A DNA stretch of 64,000 nucleotides from Methylobacterium gossipiicola (GCF_900113485.1 NZ_FOPM01000001.1:289831-353830); one strand, 5' to 3'. Shown: positions 36,105 to 45,362, counted from the first letter of the stretch. Notes: generated by a model from the letters alone, not told the origin. Translations and numbers: made by a program.

Positions 36105-37231
36105 CGGGAAGCCTCGCCTTCGAGCGGCTGCGCGATCCCGGCGGTCGGATCGCCACCGGTGCCCGCGTCGTGCCCGTCGCGCGCGCCACGACCGCCCCGC
36201 GGACCGCCGGCAGCGTCCGGTTCGAGGCGGTGTCCAAGAGCTATCGCACCGTCACCGGCACGGTCCGGGCGCTGGAGGCCATCGAACTGACGATTCCCGC
36301 CGGGGCGATCTTCGGCATCATCGGCCGCTCGGGCGCCGGAAAGTCGAGCCTGTTGCGCACCATCAACCGGCTGGAAGAGCCGAGCTCCGGCCGCGTCCTG
36401 GTGGATGGCGAAGCGGTCGGCACGCTCGATGCCGATGGGCTCGTGGCCCTGCGCCGGCGCATCGGCATGATCTTCCAGCACTTCAACCTGCTTTCGGCCA
36501 AGACCGTGCGGCAGAACGTGGCGCTGCCCCTCGCCGTCGCCGGCGTGGCCAAGGCCGAGATCGGCCCGCGGGTGGACGAGGTGCTGCGCCTCGTCGGCCT
36601 GGAGGACAAGGCCGATGTCTATCCCTCGCGGCTGTCGGGCGGGCAGAAGCAGCGGGTCGGCATCGCCCGCGCCCTCGTCACCCGGCCCGAGATCCTCCTG
36701 TGCGACGAGGCCACTTCGGCCCTCGACCCGGAGACGACGCTATCGATCCTGGAGCTCCTGCGCGACATCAATCGGCGCCTCGGGATCACCGTCGTTCTCA
36801 TCACCCATGAAATGAGCGTCATCCGCGAGGTCTGCAGCGACGTGGTGGTTCTCGAGCGCGGACGGGTCGCCGAGACAGGGCCGGTCTGGCGCGTGTTCGG
36901 ACGGCCGACGCATTCCGCGACGCGCGCCCTCCTCGAACCCCTCACCCGTGCCCTGCCGGAGGATCTCGCCGCCCGCCTGCAACCGCATCGCACGCCCGGC
37001 GCCGCCCTGGTGCTGCGGATCACCTGCGCGGGCGAAGCGCCCGATCTCGCGGCCCTGGGGGCGGCGGCCCCATCCGTGCGCCTGATCCAAGCCGGCCTCG
37101 ACCGCCTCCAGGGCCGTGCCGTGGGCCGGATGATCGTCGCCGTCGCGGACCCGGATCCCGAGGTCGAAGCGCGTCTACGGGCGCTGGGCGCTGAGATCGA
37201 GAGGATCGGCTATGTCGCCGCAGATGATTGA
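36092..37231 (+). CDS. metN: Methionine-type ABC transporter ATPase MetN
   Basis: A 379-residue ABC ATPase. Walker [10 protein letters not shown] begins at residue 78, the signature [10 protein letters not shown] and Walker [14 protein letters not shown] are intact, and a C-terminal NIL-type domain (about 300-379, ending [11 protein letters not shown]) is present, the regulatory domain of MetN that senses intracellular methionine. Compared with E. coli MetN it has about 45 extra N-terminal residues before the ABC domain. The ATG at 36092 overlaps the metQ end by 13 nt and its stop overlaps metI by 20 nt, so the three are tightly coupled. Confidence 0.9.
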   Translation: MAEVTGSLAFERLRDPGGRIATGARVVPVARATTAPRTAGSVRFEAVSKSYRTVTGTVRALEAIELTIPAGAIFGIIGRSGAGKSSLLRTINRLEEPSSGRVLVDGEAVGTLDADGLVALRRRIGMIFQHFNLLSAKTVRQNVALPLAVAGVAKAEIGPRVDEVLRLVGLEDKADVYPSRLSGGQKQRVGIARALVTRPEILLCDEATSALDPETTLSILELLRDINRRLGITVVLITHEMSVIREVCSDVVVLERGRVAETGPVWRVFGRPTHSATRALLEPLTRALPEDLAARLQPHRTPGAALVLRITCAGEAPDLAALGAAAPSVRLIQAGLDRLQGRAVGRMIVAVADPDPEVEARLRALGAEIERIGYVAADD

Positions 37232-37865
37232 CCGCCTCTGGCAGGCCGGCCTCGACACCCTTGTGATGGTCGGGGCCTCCGCCGGGATCGCGGTTCTGGG
37301 CGGGCTCCCCCTGGCCCTGTTCCTCGTCACCTCCGGCCCCGGCGGCATCTTTCCCGCGCCGCGTACGAACCGGATGGTGGGCACCCTCGTCAACGGCTTT
37401 CGCGCCGTACCCTTCATCGTGCTGCTCGTCGCCCTGATCCCGTTCACCCGTCTGGTGACCGGCACCACCATCGGCGTGTGGGCGGCCATCGTGCCGCTGG
37501 CCGTCAGCGCCACGCCGTTCTTCGCCCGGATCGCCGAGGTGTCGTTGCGCGAGGTCGATGCCGGCCTCGTCGAGGCGGCTCAGTCCATCGGCTGCCGCAG
37601 GCGACACATCCTCATCCATGTGCTGCTGCCCGAGGCCCTGCCGGGCATCGTCGGCGGCTTCACCATCACGGTGGTGTCGATGATCGGTGCTTCCGCCATG
37701 GCGGGAGCCGTCGGGGCCGGCGGCCTCGGCGATGTGGCGATCCGCTACGGCTACCAGCGCTTCGACACCACGGTGATGGCCGCCGTGATCGCGATCCTCG
37801 TCGCCATCGTGTGCCTCGTCCAGCTCGTCGGCGATACCGTCGTGCGCCGGCTCACGGCCCGCTGA
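37212..37865 (+). CDS. metI: Methionine-type ABC transporter permease MetI
   Basis: A 217-residue inner-membrane permease with five TM segments. The EAA loop linking to MetN is visible as [20 protein letters not shown] followed by [34 protein letters not shown] and [20 protein letters not shown] are diagnostic for MetI. It overlaps the end of metN by 20 nt (GAGGATCGGCT just before the ATG acts as the ribosome site within metN). Together the three genes make a complete importer. Confidence 0.92.
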   Translation: MSPQMIDRLWQAGLDTLVMVGASAGIAVLGGLPLALFLVTSGPGGIFPAPRTNRMVGTLVNGFRAVPFIVLLVALIPFTRLVTGTTIGVWAAIVPLAVSATPFFARIAEVSLREVDAGLVEAAQSIGCRRRHILIHVLLPEALPGIVGGFTITVVSMIGASAMAGAVGAGGLGDVAIRYGYQRFDTTVMAAVIAILVAIVCLVQLVGDTVVRRLTAR

Positions 37866-37897
37866 CGAATTTGCCAAGGCTACCGGATCTATCAAGC

Positions 37898-39130
37898 ATG
37901 ACAGCACGCCTCGACCCGGACGCCGTGGATCGTCATCCGTCGCCCCCCACACGCCCGCATCGCATTCGGTCCGACGCCGAAGCCCTTGAGGCCGCGCACG
38001 CCGTCGCCCGGGTGTTCGCCGAGGGCGCGGCGGAGCGTGACCGCGACCGGCGCCTGCCCTGGAACGCGGTGGAGGCCTTCACGGCGAGCGGCCTCGGCGG
38101 CATCACGGTTCCCCGCGCCCAGGGCGGGGCGGACGTCTCTTATGCCACCCTCGCGGAGATGTTCGCGATCCTGGCCGCCGGCGATGCCTCGGCCGCCCAG
38201 ATCCAGCAGAACCATTTCGGCGTGCTCGCCCTGGTGCGGGCCGCCGCCAGCCCGGCACAGGCCGAGCACATCTTCTCCGATGTCCTGGCGGGGTACCGGA
38301 TCGGCAATGCCGGTCCCGCCCGCGACGGTCGCGCCATCACGCAGGTCGGAACCCGCCTGATCGCCGGCCCCGAGGGCGCCCGTCTTTCGGGCGAACGATT
38401 CTATTCGACGGGCGCCCTGTTCGCCCACTGGATTCCCGCCCGTGCCGTGGACGAGGCCGGGCGTTCGCTTCTGGTCTGGGTTCGGCGGGATGCCCCGGGC
38501 GTGCGGGTCGTGGACGATTGGCAGGGCTTCGGCCAGCGCACCACCGCGAGCGGAACGGTCGTGTTCACCGAGGCCCCCGTGGAGGACCGCCTCACCCTGG
38601 ATCTTACGGATCTGGCCGACCGTCCGGGCTTGTTCGGCGCCACGTCGCAACTCATCCATGCCGCCATCGATGCGGGCATCGGTCGGGGTTCCGTGGCGGC
38701 GGCCCTCGATTTCGTCCGGACGAAGACGCGGGCCGGCCCCTTCACCGTGGAGGACGCCCGGGAAGACCCCTACATCCTCGGCGAGATCGGCCGCTTGGCA
38801 ATCGACCTCCACGCCGCCGAGGAGGTGCTCGCCCGCGCCGCCCGGACCCTCGACGGCGTCGCCGCCGCCGCCATAACGGCGCAGGGCGCGGCGCAAGCCT
38901 CCGTCGCCGTCGCGGAGGCCAAGATCCTCACCACCGAACTCGCCCTCGACGCCTCGGAGCGCCTTCTCGAACTCGCCGGCACCTCGGCGACGCGGGCGGG
39001 GCCGAATCTCGGGCGCTTCTGGCGCGACGCGCGGGTGCACACCCTGCACGATCCCGTGCGCTGGAAATACCATCTCGTCGGCAACTACACCCTCAACGGC
39101 GCGCTGCCGGCCCGGCATCAGTGGAATTGA
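37898..39130 (+). CDS. SfnB-like sulfur-acquisition oxidoreductase, copy 1
   Basis: A 410-residue acyl-CoA-dehydrogenase-fold flavoprotein of the SfnB family, which in Pseudomonas is linked to use of dimethyl sulfone/methanesulfonate-type sulfur. Family blocks are LPWNAVEAFTASGLGGITVP, AQIQQNHFGVLALVRAA, FYSTGALFAHWIPARA, DDWQGFGQRTTASGTVVF and the C-terminal FWRDARVHTLHDPVRWKYH. It starts 32 nt after metI and its stop is 2 nt before the second copy. The reaction is inferred from the family; FMN or reduced flavin chemistry is likely. The N-terminus is slightly long and Pro-rich. Confidence 0.85.
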   Translation: MTARLDPDAVDRHPSPPTRPHRIRSDAEALEAAHAVARVFAEGAAERDRDRRLPWNAVEAFTASGLGGITVPRAQGGADVSYATLAEMFAILAAGDASAAQIQQNHFGVLALVRAAASPAQAEHIFSDVLAGYRIGNAGPARDGRAITQVGTRLIAGPEGARLSGERFYSTGALFAHWIPARAVDEAGRSLLVWVRRDAPGVRVVDDWQGFGQRTTASGTVVFTEAPVEDRLTLDLTDLADRPGLFGATSQLIHAAIDAGIGRGSVAAALDFVRTKTRAGPFTVEDAREDPYILGEIGRLAIDLHAAEEVLARAARTLDGVAAAAITAQGAAQASVAVAEAKILTTELALDASERLLELAGTSATRAGPNLGRFWRDARVHTLHDPVRWKYHLVGNYTLNGALPARHQWN

Positions 39131-39132
39131 CC

Positions 39133-40371
39133 ATGCCGCTTCAGCCCCACGAGACCGCCTTCACGCGCGCACCGCCTCCGCCCCGCCCGGTGCCGGTGAT
39201 CCCCGACGACGCGAGCGCGCTCGCCGTCGCCCGCACCCTGGCGGAGACCTTCATCGCGTCCGCCGCCGCGCGCGACCTCGACCGGGAGCTTCCGTTCGAA
39301 GAGGTCGAACGCTTCACGCGATCCGGCCTCTGGGCCATCACGGTGCCGAAGGCGTATGGCGGCACCGGCGTGAGCAGTGCCACGGTGGCGCAGGTCATCG
39401 CCATCGTGTCGGCGGCGGACGGCTCGCTGGGTCAAATTCCGCAGAACCACTTTCATGCCCTCGAAGTGCTGCGCAACGGCGGCAGCGAAGGGCAGAAACG
39501 CGCGCTCTACGCCCGCGTGCTGGCCGGCGAGCGCTTCGGCAACGCGCTTGCCGAGATCGGCCAACGCGACCACGTCCGCCGCACCCGCCTCGCGCGCGAC
39601 GGCGACGGCTGGTTCGTGGAGGGCCGCAAGTATTACTGCACCGGCTCCCTGTTCGCCCACCGTATCCCGACCCTGGTGGAGGCCGAGGAGGAGGGGCGCG
39701 CGGTCACCCATCTGGTCTTCGTGCCCCGCGACGCGCCGGGCGTGACCCTGGTGGACGATTGGGACGGCTTCGGCCAGCGCCTCACGGGTTCGGGCTCCGT
39801 CGTGTTCGACCGCGTGCCCGTCGAGCCCGACTGGGTCGTGCCCTACAGCGCCTCCATGGAGCGCCCCACCGCCATCGGCCCCTTCGCGCAGATCTTGCAC
39901 GCAGCCATCGACCTCGGCATTGGCCGGGGGGCGTTCGCCGAAACCCTGCCCTTCGTGCGCGACCGCGCCCGGCCCTGGATCGATGCCGGCGTCGCCCGGG
40001 CCGGCGACGATCCCCTGACGCTCCAGGCCATCGGCGAGGTCAGGGTGCGTCTCAACGCAGCCGACGCCCTGCTCGAATGGGCGGGGCGCTTCGTCGACCG
40101 GGCCCGGGAAGCCCCTGACGCCGAGACCGTCGCGGCGGCCTCAGTCGCCGTGGCCGAAGCCCGCTCGGCCAGCCATCGGGCGGGGCTTCTCGCCGCCAAC
40201 AAACTCCTCGAACTCGGCGGCACCTCGGCCACCGACCGTGCCGAGGCCCTCGATCGCTACTGGCGCAACGTCCGCACCCATACGCTGCACGATCCCGTGC
40301 GCTGGAAGCACCACTGGATCGGCGCCTATCACCTCAACGGCCGGCATCCGCCCCGATACGGCGCCCTGTGA
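39133..40371 (+). CDS. SfnB-like sulfur-acquisition oxidoreductase, copy 2
   Basis: A 412-residue paralogue of the preceding gene with the same fold: LPFEEVERFTRSGLWAITVP, QIPQNHFHALEVLRNGG, YYCTGSLFAHRIPTLVE, DDWDGFGQRLTGSGSVVF and YWRNVRTHTLHDPVRWKHHW. Shared blocks are close but the two copies differ across most of the rest, so this is an old duplication and they may form a heteromer or serve different substrates. The ATG at 39133 follows the stop of copy 1 by 2 nt. The next gene's GTG/ATG lies at or just after its end. Confidence 0.85.
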   Translation: MPLQPHETAFTRAPPPPRPVPVIPDDASALAVARTLAETFIASAAARDLDRELPFEEVERFTRSGLWAITVPKAYGGTGVSSATVAQVIAIVSAADGSLGQIPQNHFHALEVLRNGGSEGQKRALYARVLAGERFGNALAEIGQRDHVRRTRLARDGDGWFVEGRKYYCTGSLFAHRIPTLVEAEEEGRAVTHLVFVPRDAPGVTLVDDWDGFGQRLTGSGSVVFDRVPVEPDWVVPYSASMERPTAIGPFAQILHAAIDLGIGRGAFAETLPFVRDRARPWIDAGVARAGDDPLTLQAIGEVRVRLNAADALLEWAGRFVDRAREAPDAETVAAASVAVAEARSASHRAGLLAANKLLELGGTSATDRAEALDRYWRNVRTHTLHDPVRWKHHWIGAYHLNGRHPPRYGAL

Positions 40372-40388
40372 CGGCGGCTCAAGGTTCC

Positions 40389-41750
40389 ATGACGAAGCAG
40401 ATCCTCCTCAACGCGTTCAACATGAACTGCGTCGGCCACATCAATCACGGCCTCTGGACCCACCCCAACGACCGCTCCGCCGACTACAACACGCTGAGCT
40501 ACTGGACCGAGCAGGCGAAGCTCTTGGAGCGCGGGCTGTTCGATGGCCTGTTCATCGCCGACATCATCGGAGTCTACGACATCTATGGCGGCGGCATCGA
40601 CGTCACCGCCCGGGAGGCCGTGCAACTGCCCGTCAACGAGCCGACGGTGCTCGTCTCGGCCATGGCGGCGGTGACGCGCCATCTCGGCTTCGGCGTCACG
40701 GTCAACGTCCACAACGAGGCGCCCTACACCTTCGCCCGGCGCCTCTCGACCCTCGACCACCTCACGGGGGGGCGGATCGGCTGGAATATCGTCACCGGCT
40801 ACCTCGACAGCGCCCATCGCGGCCAGGGCAGCGGCGCCCTGCCGGCGCACGACCGGCGCTACGATTACGCCGACGAGTACATGGACGTGCTCTACAAGCT
40901 CTGGGAAGGCAGCTGGGACGACGCGGCGGCCCGGCGCGACCGGGCGGGCCGGGTCTTCGCCGATCCGGCGCGGATCCGTTCGGTGTCGCATCGGGGCGAA
41001 TTCTTCGATGTCTCGGGCTATCACCTGTCGGAACCGTCTCCCCAGCGCACGCCCGTCCTGTATCAGGCAGGCGCCTCGGGGCGGGGCCGGGCCTTTGCCG
41101 GGCGCCATGCCGAATGCGTGTTCATCTCGGCCCGCGACCGGCCGAGCGCCCGCGAGGCCGTGCGGGCGATCCGGGCGGAGGTGGTCGCCGCCGGTCGCCG
41201 GCCCGATGACGTGAAGATCTTCGTCGGCCTCGCGGTCATCCCGGGCCGCACGAAGGCCGAGGCCGAGGAGAAGCGGGCCGAGTATCTGCGCTTCGCCAGC
41301 CCCGAGGCCGGACTCGCCCATTTCTCCGCCTCCACGGGCATCGACTTTGCCTCCTACGGCCTCGACGATCCGATTGTCTATGGCCGGGGCAACGCCATCC
41401 AGTCGGCGAACGCCGCCGCCGCCCGGCGCGGCTTGACGAAACGCGATCTCCTCGCCGAACTCGGACTCGGTGGCCGTTACGCCGTCCTCACGGGTGATGC
41501 CGTCACGGTCGCCGACGAACTCCAGGCCTGGGTCGAAGAGGGCGAGGTCGATGGCTTCAATCTCAGCCGCATCGTGGTTCCGGACAGCTTTGCGGATTTC
41601 GTCGATCTCGTGATCCCGGAGTTGCAGGATCGCGGGCTTTACAAGACCGCCTATGCGGAGGGCTCGCTGCGTCGCAAGCTCTTCGCCGAAGGTGACCGCC
41701 TGCCGGACTGGCACGCCGCCCACGCGTTTCGCTTTCGCGGAGCGGCCTGA
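40389..41750 (+). CDS. LLM-class FMNH2-dependent monooxygenase (NtaA/SnaA/DszA type)
   Basis: A 453-residue two-component flavin monooxygenase, luciferase-like fold, of the group containing nitrilotriacetate monooxygenase component A, SnaA and DszA (sulfone monooxygenase). Blocks are ILLNAFNMNCVGHINHGLW, FDGLFIADIIGVYDIYGG, LGFGVTVNVHNEAPYTFARR, GGRIGWNIVTGYLDSAHRG and VLYQAGASGRGRAFAGRHAE. It should need a flavin reductase, absent from this window. The ATG at 40389 (AAGG 4 nt before) is preferred to a GTG at 40368 overlapping copy 2's stop. Context implies cleavage of C-S bonds in an organosulfur compound brought in by MetQNI. Confidence 0.85.
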   Translation: MTKQILLNAFNMNCVGHINHGLWTHPNDRSADYNTLSYWTEQAKLLERGLFDGLFIADIIGVYDIYGGGIDVTAREAVQLPVNEPTVLVSAMAAVTRHLGFGVTVNVHNEAPYTFARRLSTLDHLTGGRIGWNIVTGYLDSAHRGQGSGALPAHDRRYDYADEYMDVLYKLWEGSWDDAAARRDRAGRVFADPARIRSVSHRGEFFDVSGYHLSEPSPQRTPVLYQAGASGRGRAFAGRHAECVFISARDRPSAREAVRAIRAEVVAAGRRPDDVKIFVGLAVIPGRTKAEAEEKRAEYLRFASPEAGLAHFSASTGIDFASYGLDDPIVYGRGNAIQSANAAAARRGLTKRDLLAELGLGGRYAVLTGDAVTVADELQAWVEEGEVDGFNLSRIVVPDSFADFVDLVIPELQDRGLYKTAYAEGSLRRKLFAEGDRLPDWHAAHAFRFRGAA

Positions 41751-41842
41751 GGACGAATCTCCGATGGTTGCGGCCCGCCCCTCCTTGAGGGTACCGGTCT
41801 GTCCGGGCGCCGCCCCCCGCGGCGTGAGACGGGATCAGCGAT

Positions 41843-42100
41843 ATGACCGAGCCGCGCGGCTTTCCCACCCCGTGGCTCGTCGTCGAGAAGGCGGAGAGCT
41901 TCTGTATCGAGGATGCGTCGGGCGCCGCCGTCGCCTGGACCTACTTCTCGGACGACGCGAAAGCTCGGGCGGCCACGGGCCTGATGACCCGCGACGAGGC
42001 CCAGCGCATCGCCAAGGCGGTGGCGATGATTCCCGAAATGCGGACCATCATCCGCACCCTGCAGGACGGCTTGGCCGAGGCCGACGCGTCGGACGCGTGA
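41843..42100 (+). CDS. Small conserved hypothetical protein
   Basis: An 85-residue hydrophilic protein. It has GFPTPWLVVEKAESFCIEDA, then VAWTYFSDDAKARAATGLMT and a helical RDEAQRIAKAVAMIPEM. The FCIEDASGAAVAWTYF pattern resembles small proteins common in Methylobacterium and Bradyrhizobium, no function assigned. The start has a weak upstream site. It lies 92 nt after the monooxygenase and may be the last gene of that transcript. Confidence 0.65.
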   Translation: MTEPRGFPTPWLVVEKAESFCIEDASGAAVAWTYFSDDAKARAATGLMTRDEAQRIAKAVAMIPEMRTIIRTLQDGLAEADASDA

Positions 42101-42209
42101 GTGCCTCGTGCATCGATCCAGACGGAGGCTTCAGCCGTGTCTGGGAAACTTGATGCAAAAACAAAAGCCTTGTGCTCTGGCGCATGAACGAAGTGATTGC
42201 GTCACAGCA

Positions 42210-42710
42210 CTAGCCGCCGGCGAGGACCAGGGCCCAGAACCGCTTGTAGCGTGTCCCCGGCGCATCGACGCGGGCGATGCCGACGCGCTTCAACTGCGGG
42301 ATCAGCATGTTCTTGTTGTGCTCCGGCGACGCCTTCCAGCGGGCCAGCACCTCATCGAAGGTGTTCGCGCCCGCGCTGAGGTTTTCCGCCGCGTAGGCGC
42401 GCCCGAATCCGGCTTGCGCCATGCGGGCCTCGAACGTTCCGCCGCTCTCGTGGCTCAGCCGTCCGATCTTGGCGTTCGAAGCCGCCTGATACGATGCCGC
42501 CCGGATCAGGCTCGGGTCGATCACCACCGCGCCGAGGCCGTGCTGCGCCCGGTAGCGCGAGATCGCCGTCGCCGCCGCTTGTTCGTCGAGGATCACGACG
42601 CTCACGGGGCCGTCGGGTGTGAGCAGGGTCGGCGCGCCACAGCCGGCGAGGGCCAGCATGAGGAGGGCGGTACAACCCAGGGCGGCGAAGCGGAACGGGA
42701 TCGGGGACAT
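42210..42710 (-). CDS. CAP-superfamily lipoprotein
   Basis: A 166-residue exported protein with a lipoprotein signal (FAALGCTALLMLALAGCGAP; the second Cys, about residue 24, is in the lipobox LAGC). The mature part is a CAP/SCP-like domain: AAATAISRYRAQHGLGAVVI, GRLSHES (His), AAENLSAGANTFDEVLARWK, SPEHNKNMLIPQLKRVGIA. The conserved CAP His and Glu positions are present. Bacterial CAP proteins have no agreed function (peptidase or ligand binding proposed). The ATG at 42710 is used; the frame runs on upstream without homology. Confidence 0.82.
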   Translation of the reverse strand: MSPIPFRFAALGCTALLMLALAGCGAPTLLTPDGPVSVVILDEQAAATAISRYRAQHGLGAVVIDPSLIRAASYQAASNAKIGRLSHESGGTFEARMAQAGFGRAYAAENLSAGANTFDEVLARWKASPEHNKNMLIPQLKRVGIARVDAPGTRYKRFWALVLAGG

Positions 42711-42829
42711 CGGCTCGATGGGGCATGGGCGGGGGGCCTCCGCCCTTCCTCGCTCCGTGCGGCGAAAACGCGGCACCCGCCGCCGGCCGACCCTTTGGGG
42801 TTCACCCTGTGCTGTTTGGGGAACGCCGG

Positions 42830-43045
42830 TCAGATGCGGGTGCAGGGGTCGCGCAGGGGCGCGCCGCAGCGCCAGCCGGTGATGCGATAGGTCGGATGCG
42901 ATCCGATCCATTGCGCCAGTTGCGGTTGGGCCACGTGTTGGCAGGCCCGTGCGTCGGCGACATCCAGGGCGAGGCGTCGCGCTTCGCAGGTATCGGGCGC
43001 ATGGGTCATGCAAGCGGTGAAATAGAGGAAGAAGAAACCCGGCAT
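42830..43045 (-). CDS. Small Cys-rich secreted-like hypothetical protein
   Basis: A 71-residue protein. The start (ATG 43045) is strongly supported by GGAGGGTGG about 5 nt upstream. A short hydrophobic N-terminus (MPGFFFLYFTACM) is followed by a compact region with four further Cys (DTCEARRLALDVADARACQ, ITGWRCGAPLRDPC) and several His/Trp. The block QWIGSHPTYRITGWRC recurs in small hypothetical proteins of Rhizobiales to my knowledge. It may be a small periplasmic or membrane-tethered protein with paired disulfides. Confidence 0.65.
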   Translation of the reverse strand: MPGFFFLYFTACMTHAPDTCEARRLALDVADARACQHVAQPQLAQWIGSHPTYRITGWRCGAPLRDPCTRI

Positions 43046-43223
43046 CGTCCACCCTCCGCAACCGCGAGCGTTGGACACGAGCGTCCTTCGGCCGGATGCG
43101 CCGGTGGAGTTCTAGGATTCGGGCGGGCGAAAGCGAGCCGGCGCAATGTCACCATCGCTCGAACACAGGTTCGAATGGGCCGCAAGCCCATGAGACGATA
43201 CGAAGATTCAAAATGGAGAAAAA

Positions 43224-43300
43224 TGGCGCGGGCGACGGGGCTCGAACCCGCGACCTCCGGCGTGACAGGCCGGCACTCTAACCAACTGAGCTACGCCCGC
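43224..43300 (-). tRNA. tRNA-Asp (GUC), copy 2 of tandem pair
   Basis: A 77-nt tRNA on the minus strand with encoded CCA. The acceptor GCGGGCG pairs with CGCCCGC, the anticodon loop CTGTCAC carries GTC, and the T arm GCGGGTTCGAACCCCGT is standard. In transcription order it is the second copy (the other is 43376-43452). Directly after CCA there is TTTTT, a possible terminator. Confidence 0.95.
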
Positions 43301-43375
43301 GTGGCGTGAAGATCGTCCGCTCAGGACGGGCGATTCCAAAACGAGGAACCGGATCTTCGAAACGATTGTGTGTAG

Positions 43376-43452
43376 TGGCGCGGGCGACGGGGCTCGAACC
43401 CGCGACCTCCGGCGTGACAGGCCGGCACTCTAACCAACTGAGCTACGCCCGC
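43376..43452 (-). tRNA. tRNA-Asp (GUC), copy 1 of tandem pair
   Basis: Identical in sequence to the tRNA at 43224-43300, separated by 75 nt. Anticodon GTC, encoded CCA. The base-identical flank GTGGCGT upstream of both 5' ends suggests a recent tandem duplication or gene conversion. The two are probably co-transcribed leftwards. Confidence 0.95.
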
Positions 43453-43705
43453 GTGGCGTCCCGCTGCGTCTCCGCTGCGGTGTCGGGGGTTTAGGTTCGA
43501 CCGCCGGGACTGTCAAGCCGGCTTCGATGGCATTCCTCCGGTTCTCCCGGGGGGACGCGATCCCGTGCCGCCGCCGCCGCGTGCGTGTCCGTTGGGGTAC
43601 AGGTGTTGCGCGGGCTCTACAGCCCGGCGGATGCGGCTGCACTACGAATGGCGGCGTAGCGCCGGGCGAATTCGTGGCGCCGGTTCACGGCTGACAGTCG
43701 CAATC

Positions 43706-44935
43706 ATGGCGCGTACGTCCAATCCTCCCGTCGATCCGGCCCTCGACGCCGCCGCCCTCCTGCGGCGTGTCGGGTTCTTCGGTCTGTTCGTCATTGTGCC
43801 GGTGACGGCGCAGATGGGGCGCCGCGCGGCCGTGATCCTGGCGCCCATCGCCGTGGTGCTCCTCGTCCTCGCCAGCATCATCGACGGCAAGTCCGGTCCC
43901 TGGCGGAGCGTCGCCCTGCGCCTCCTGCGCCGGCCCGCCTGGCTCGCCGGTCTTCTCCTCGTCCTGTGGGCGGCCCTCTCCCTGGTCTGGACGCCGTTCC
44001 CGGAGTTGGCGACGGAGCGCCTGCTCAATCTCATCGCCACCATCCTGCTCACCTTCGCGGGCTACCTCGCCCTGCCGGAGCGGATGCGCTCGGCCAACCT
44101 CTACCTCGTGCCCGTCGGGACGGCGGCGGCGGCGATCGTGGCGATCCTCCTCGGCCTGTTCGAGCATCGCCTCCTCGGGGTGCCCGGAGAGGCCGACGGC
44201 ACCCTCGACCGGGGAATGACGCTCCTCGCCCTCCTGATCTGGCCGGCTGTGGCCTGGTTGCGCTCGCGTGGCCGTGACATCGAAGCCCTCGGCCTCGCGC
44301 TGCTGGTGGCGGCGGCCCTCGTCGTCTCTCCGAACGCACCGCCCCTCGCCGCCCTCGCGGTGGGGGCCGTCGCATTCGCCCTCACGACCCTGCGGCCGGC
44401 CCTCGGCGTCTCCCTCGTGAGCCTCGGCGCGATGGGGCTCCTCGTGGCGGCGCCGTTGCTGCCCTTCCTCGCGCGCCCCGTGGCGTCGGCCCTGTTCGGC
44501 CCGCTTTCGCCCGGCGCCCTGTCGCTCAAGGTCTGGCAGAAGGTCGTCACCTCCGAGCCCCTGCGTCTCGTCACCGGGCACGGCTTCGAGACGGCGCTGC
44601 GCGGACGCATCTTCCATCTCCTGCCCGCCAACGCACCCACCACCCTGCTGTTCGAGTTGTGGTACGAACTCGGCATCGTCGGGGCTTTCGCCGCGGCGTT
44701 CGCCCTCCATGCCGCGATCCGGCGGGGCGGGCGCGGCACCCCGGTGCTCGTGCCCGGCACCATGGCGGCCTTCGCGGCGGCCTTCGCCATCGCGTGCATC
44801 GGCGTGGGGCTCACGGTGATGTGGTGGCTGACCACCCTGACGGTGGCGATCCTGACCTTCGTGGCGGTGGCGCGCGGCCAGTTCCGCACGCGGCGCCCCA
44901 AGGCGAGCCAGCTCGTTCAGCACGAAGCGCCCTGA
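43706..44935 (+). CDS. O-antigen-ligase-like membrane protein
   Basis: A 409-residue integral membrane protein with about ten TM helices. Its central LVWTPFPELATERLLNLIAT and the late periplasmic loop GHGFETALRGRIFHLLPANA, LLFELWYELGIVGAF have the pattern of WaaL/Wzy-type polysaccharide ligases and polymerases (O-antigen ligase family, with the conserved Gly-His-Gly stretch). No glycosyltransferase gene is nearby, so the pathway is unassigned. The ATG at 43706 begins the first polar stretch before the TM; the frame extends upstream without coding character. Confidence 0.72.
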   Translation: MARTSNPPVDPALDAAALLRRVGFFGLFVIVPVTAQMGRRAAVILAPIAVVLLVLASIIDGKSGPWRSVALRLLRRPAWLAGLLLVLWAALSLVWTPFPELATERLLNLIATILLTFAGYLALPERMRSANLYLVPVGTAAAAIVAILLGLFEHRLLGVPGEADGTLDRGMTLLALLIWPAVAWLRSRGRDIEALGLALLVAAALVVSPNAPPLAALAVGAVAFALTTLRPALGVSLVSLGAMGLLVAAPLLPFLARPVASALFGPLSPGALSLKVWQKVVTSEPLRLVTGHGFETALRGRIFHLLPANAPTTLLFELWYELGIVGAFAAAFALHAAIRRGGRGTPVLVPGTMAAFAAAFAIACIGVGLTVMWWLTTLTVAILTFVAVARGQFRTRRPKASQLVQHEAP

Positions 44936-44951
44936 CGGCGTTCGGCCCCGG

Positions 44952-45362
44952 TCAATCGTCGGCGCGCGCCTCGATGCCCGCCATGTCGCGATCCGACAGG
45001 CCGAAATGGTGCCCGATCTCGTGGACGAGCACATGCGTCACGAGGTGGCCGAGGGTTTCCTCGTGTTCGGCCCAATAATCGAGCAGCGGCCGTCGATAGA
45101 GCCAGATCTGATTCGGCATCTGCCCCGTTGAGACCTCGCCGGCCTGGGCCAACCCGATGCCCCGGAACAGGCCGAGGAGGTCGAATTCACTGGCGCAATC
45201 CATCTCCGTGAGGGTCTCGTCGTCGGGAAAATCCTCGACGTGGACGATCACCCCCGGGCACAGGGTCCGGAACTCCCGGGGCAAATCCGCGAAGGCCGCA
45301 TGGGCCAGGGCCTCGATCTCCGCGAGGGAGGGGGCCTGCCGCTTCGCCCAGTCCGTGCTCAA
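44952..45362 (-). CDS. Zincin-like metallopeptidase (DUF1025 type)
   Basis: A 136-residue minigluzincin. The motif HEIGHHFGLSD (His114, Glu115, His118, Asp124) is the zinc-binding HExxHxxGxxD signature. IWLYRRPLLDYW and LGHLVTHVLVHEIGHH fit the metallopeptidase family DUF1025. The substrate is unknown. The only start at this N-terminus is TTG (45362), which overlaps the HAD gene's TGA stop (TTGA), implying translational coupling. Confidence 0.82.
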   Translation of the reverse strand: MSTDWAKRQAPSLAEIEALAHAAFADLPREFRTLCPGVIVHVEDFPDDETLTEMDCASEFDLLGLFRGIGLAQAGEVSTGQMPNQIWLYRRPLLDYWAEHEETLGHLVTHVLVHEIGHHFGLSDRDMAGIEARADD

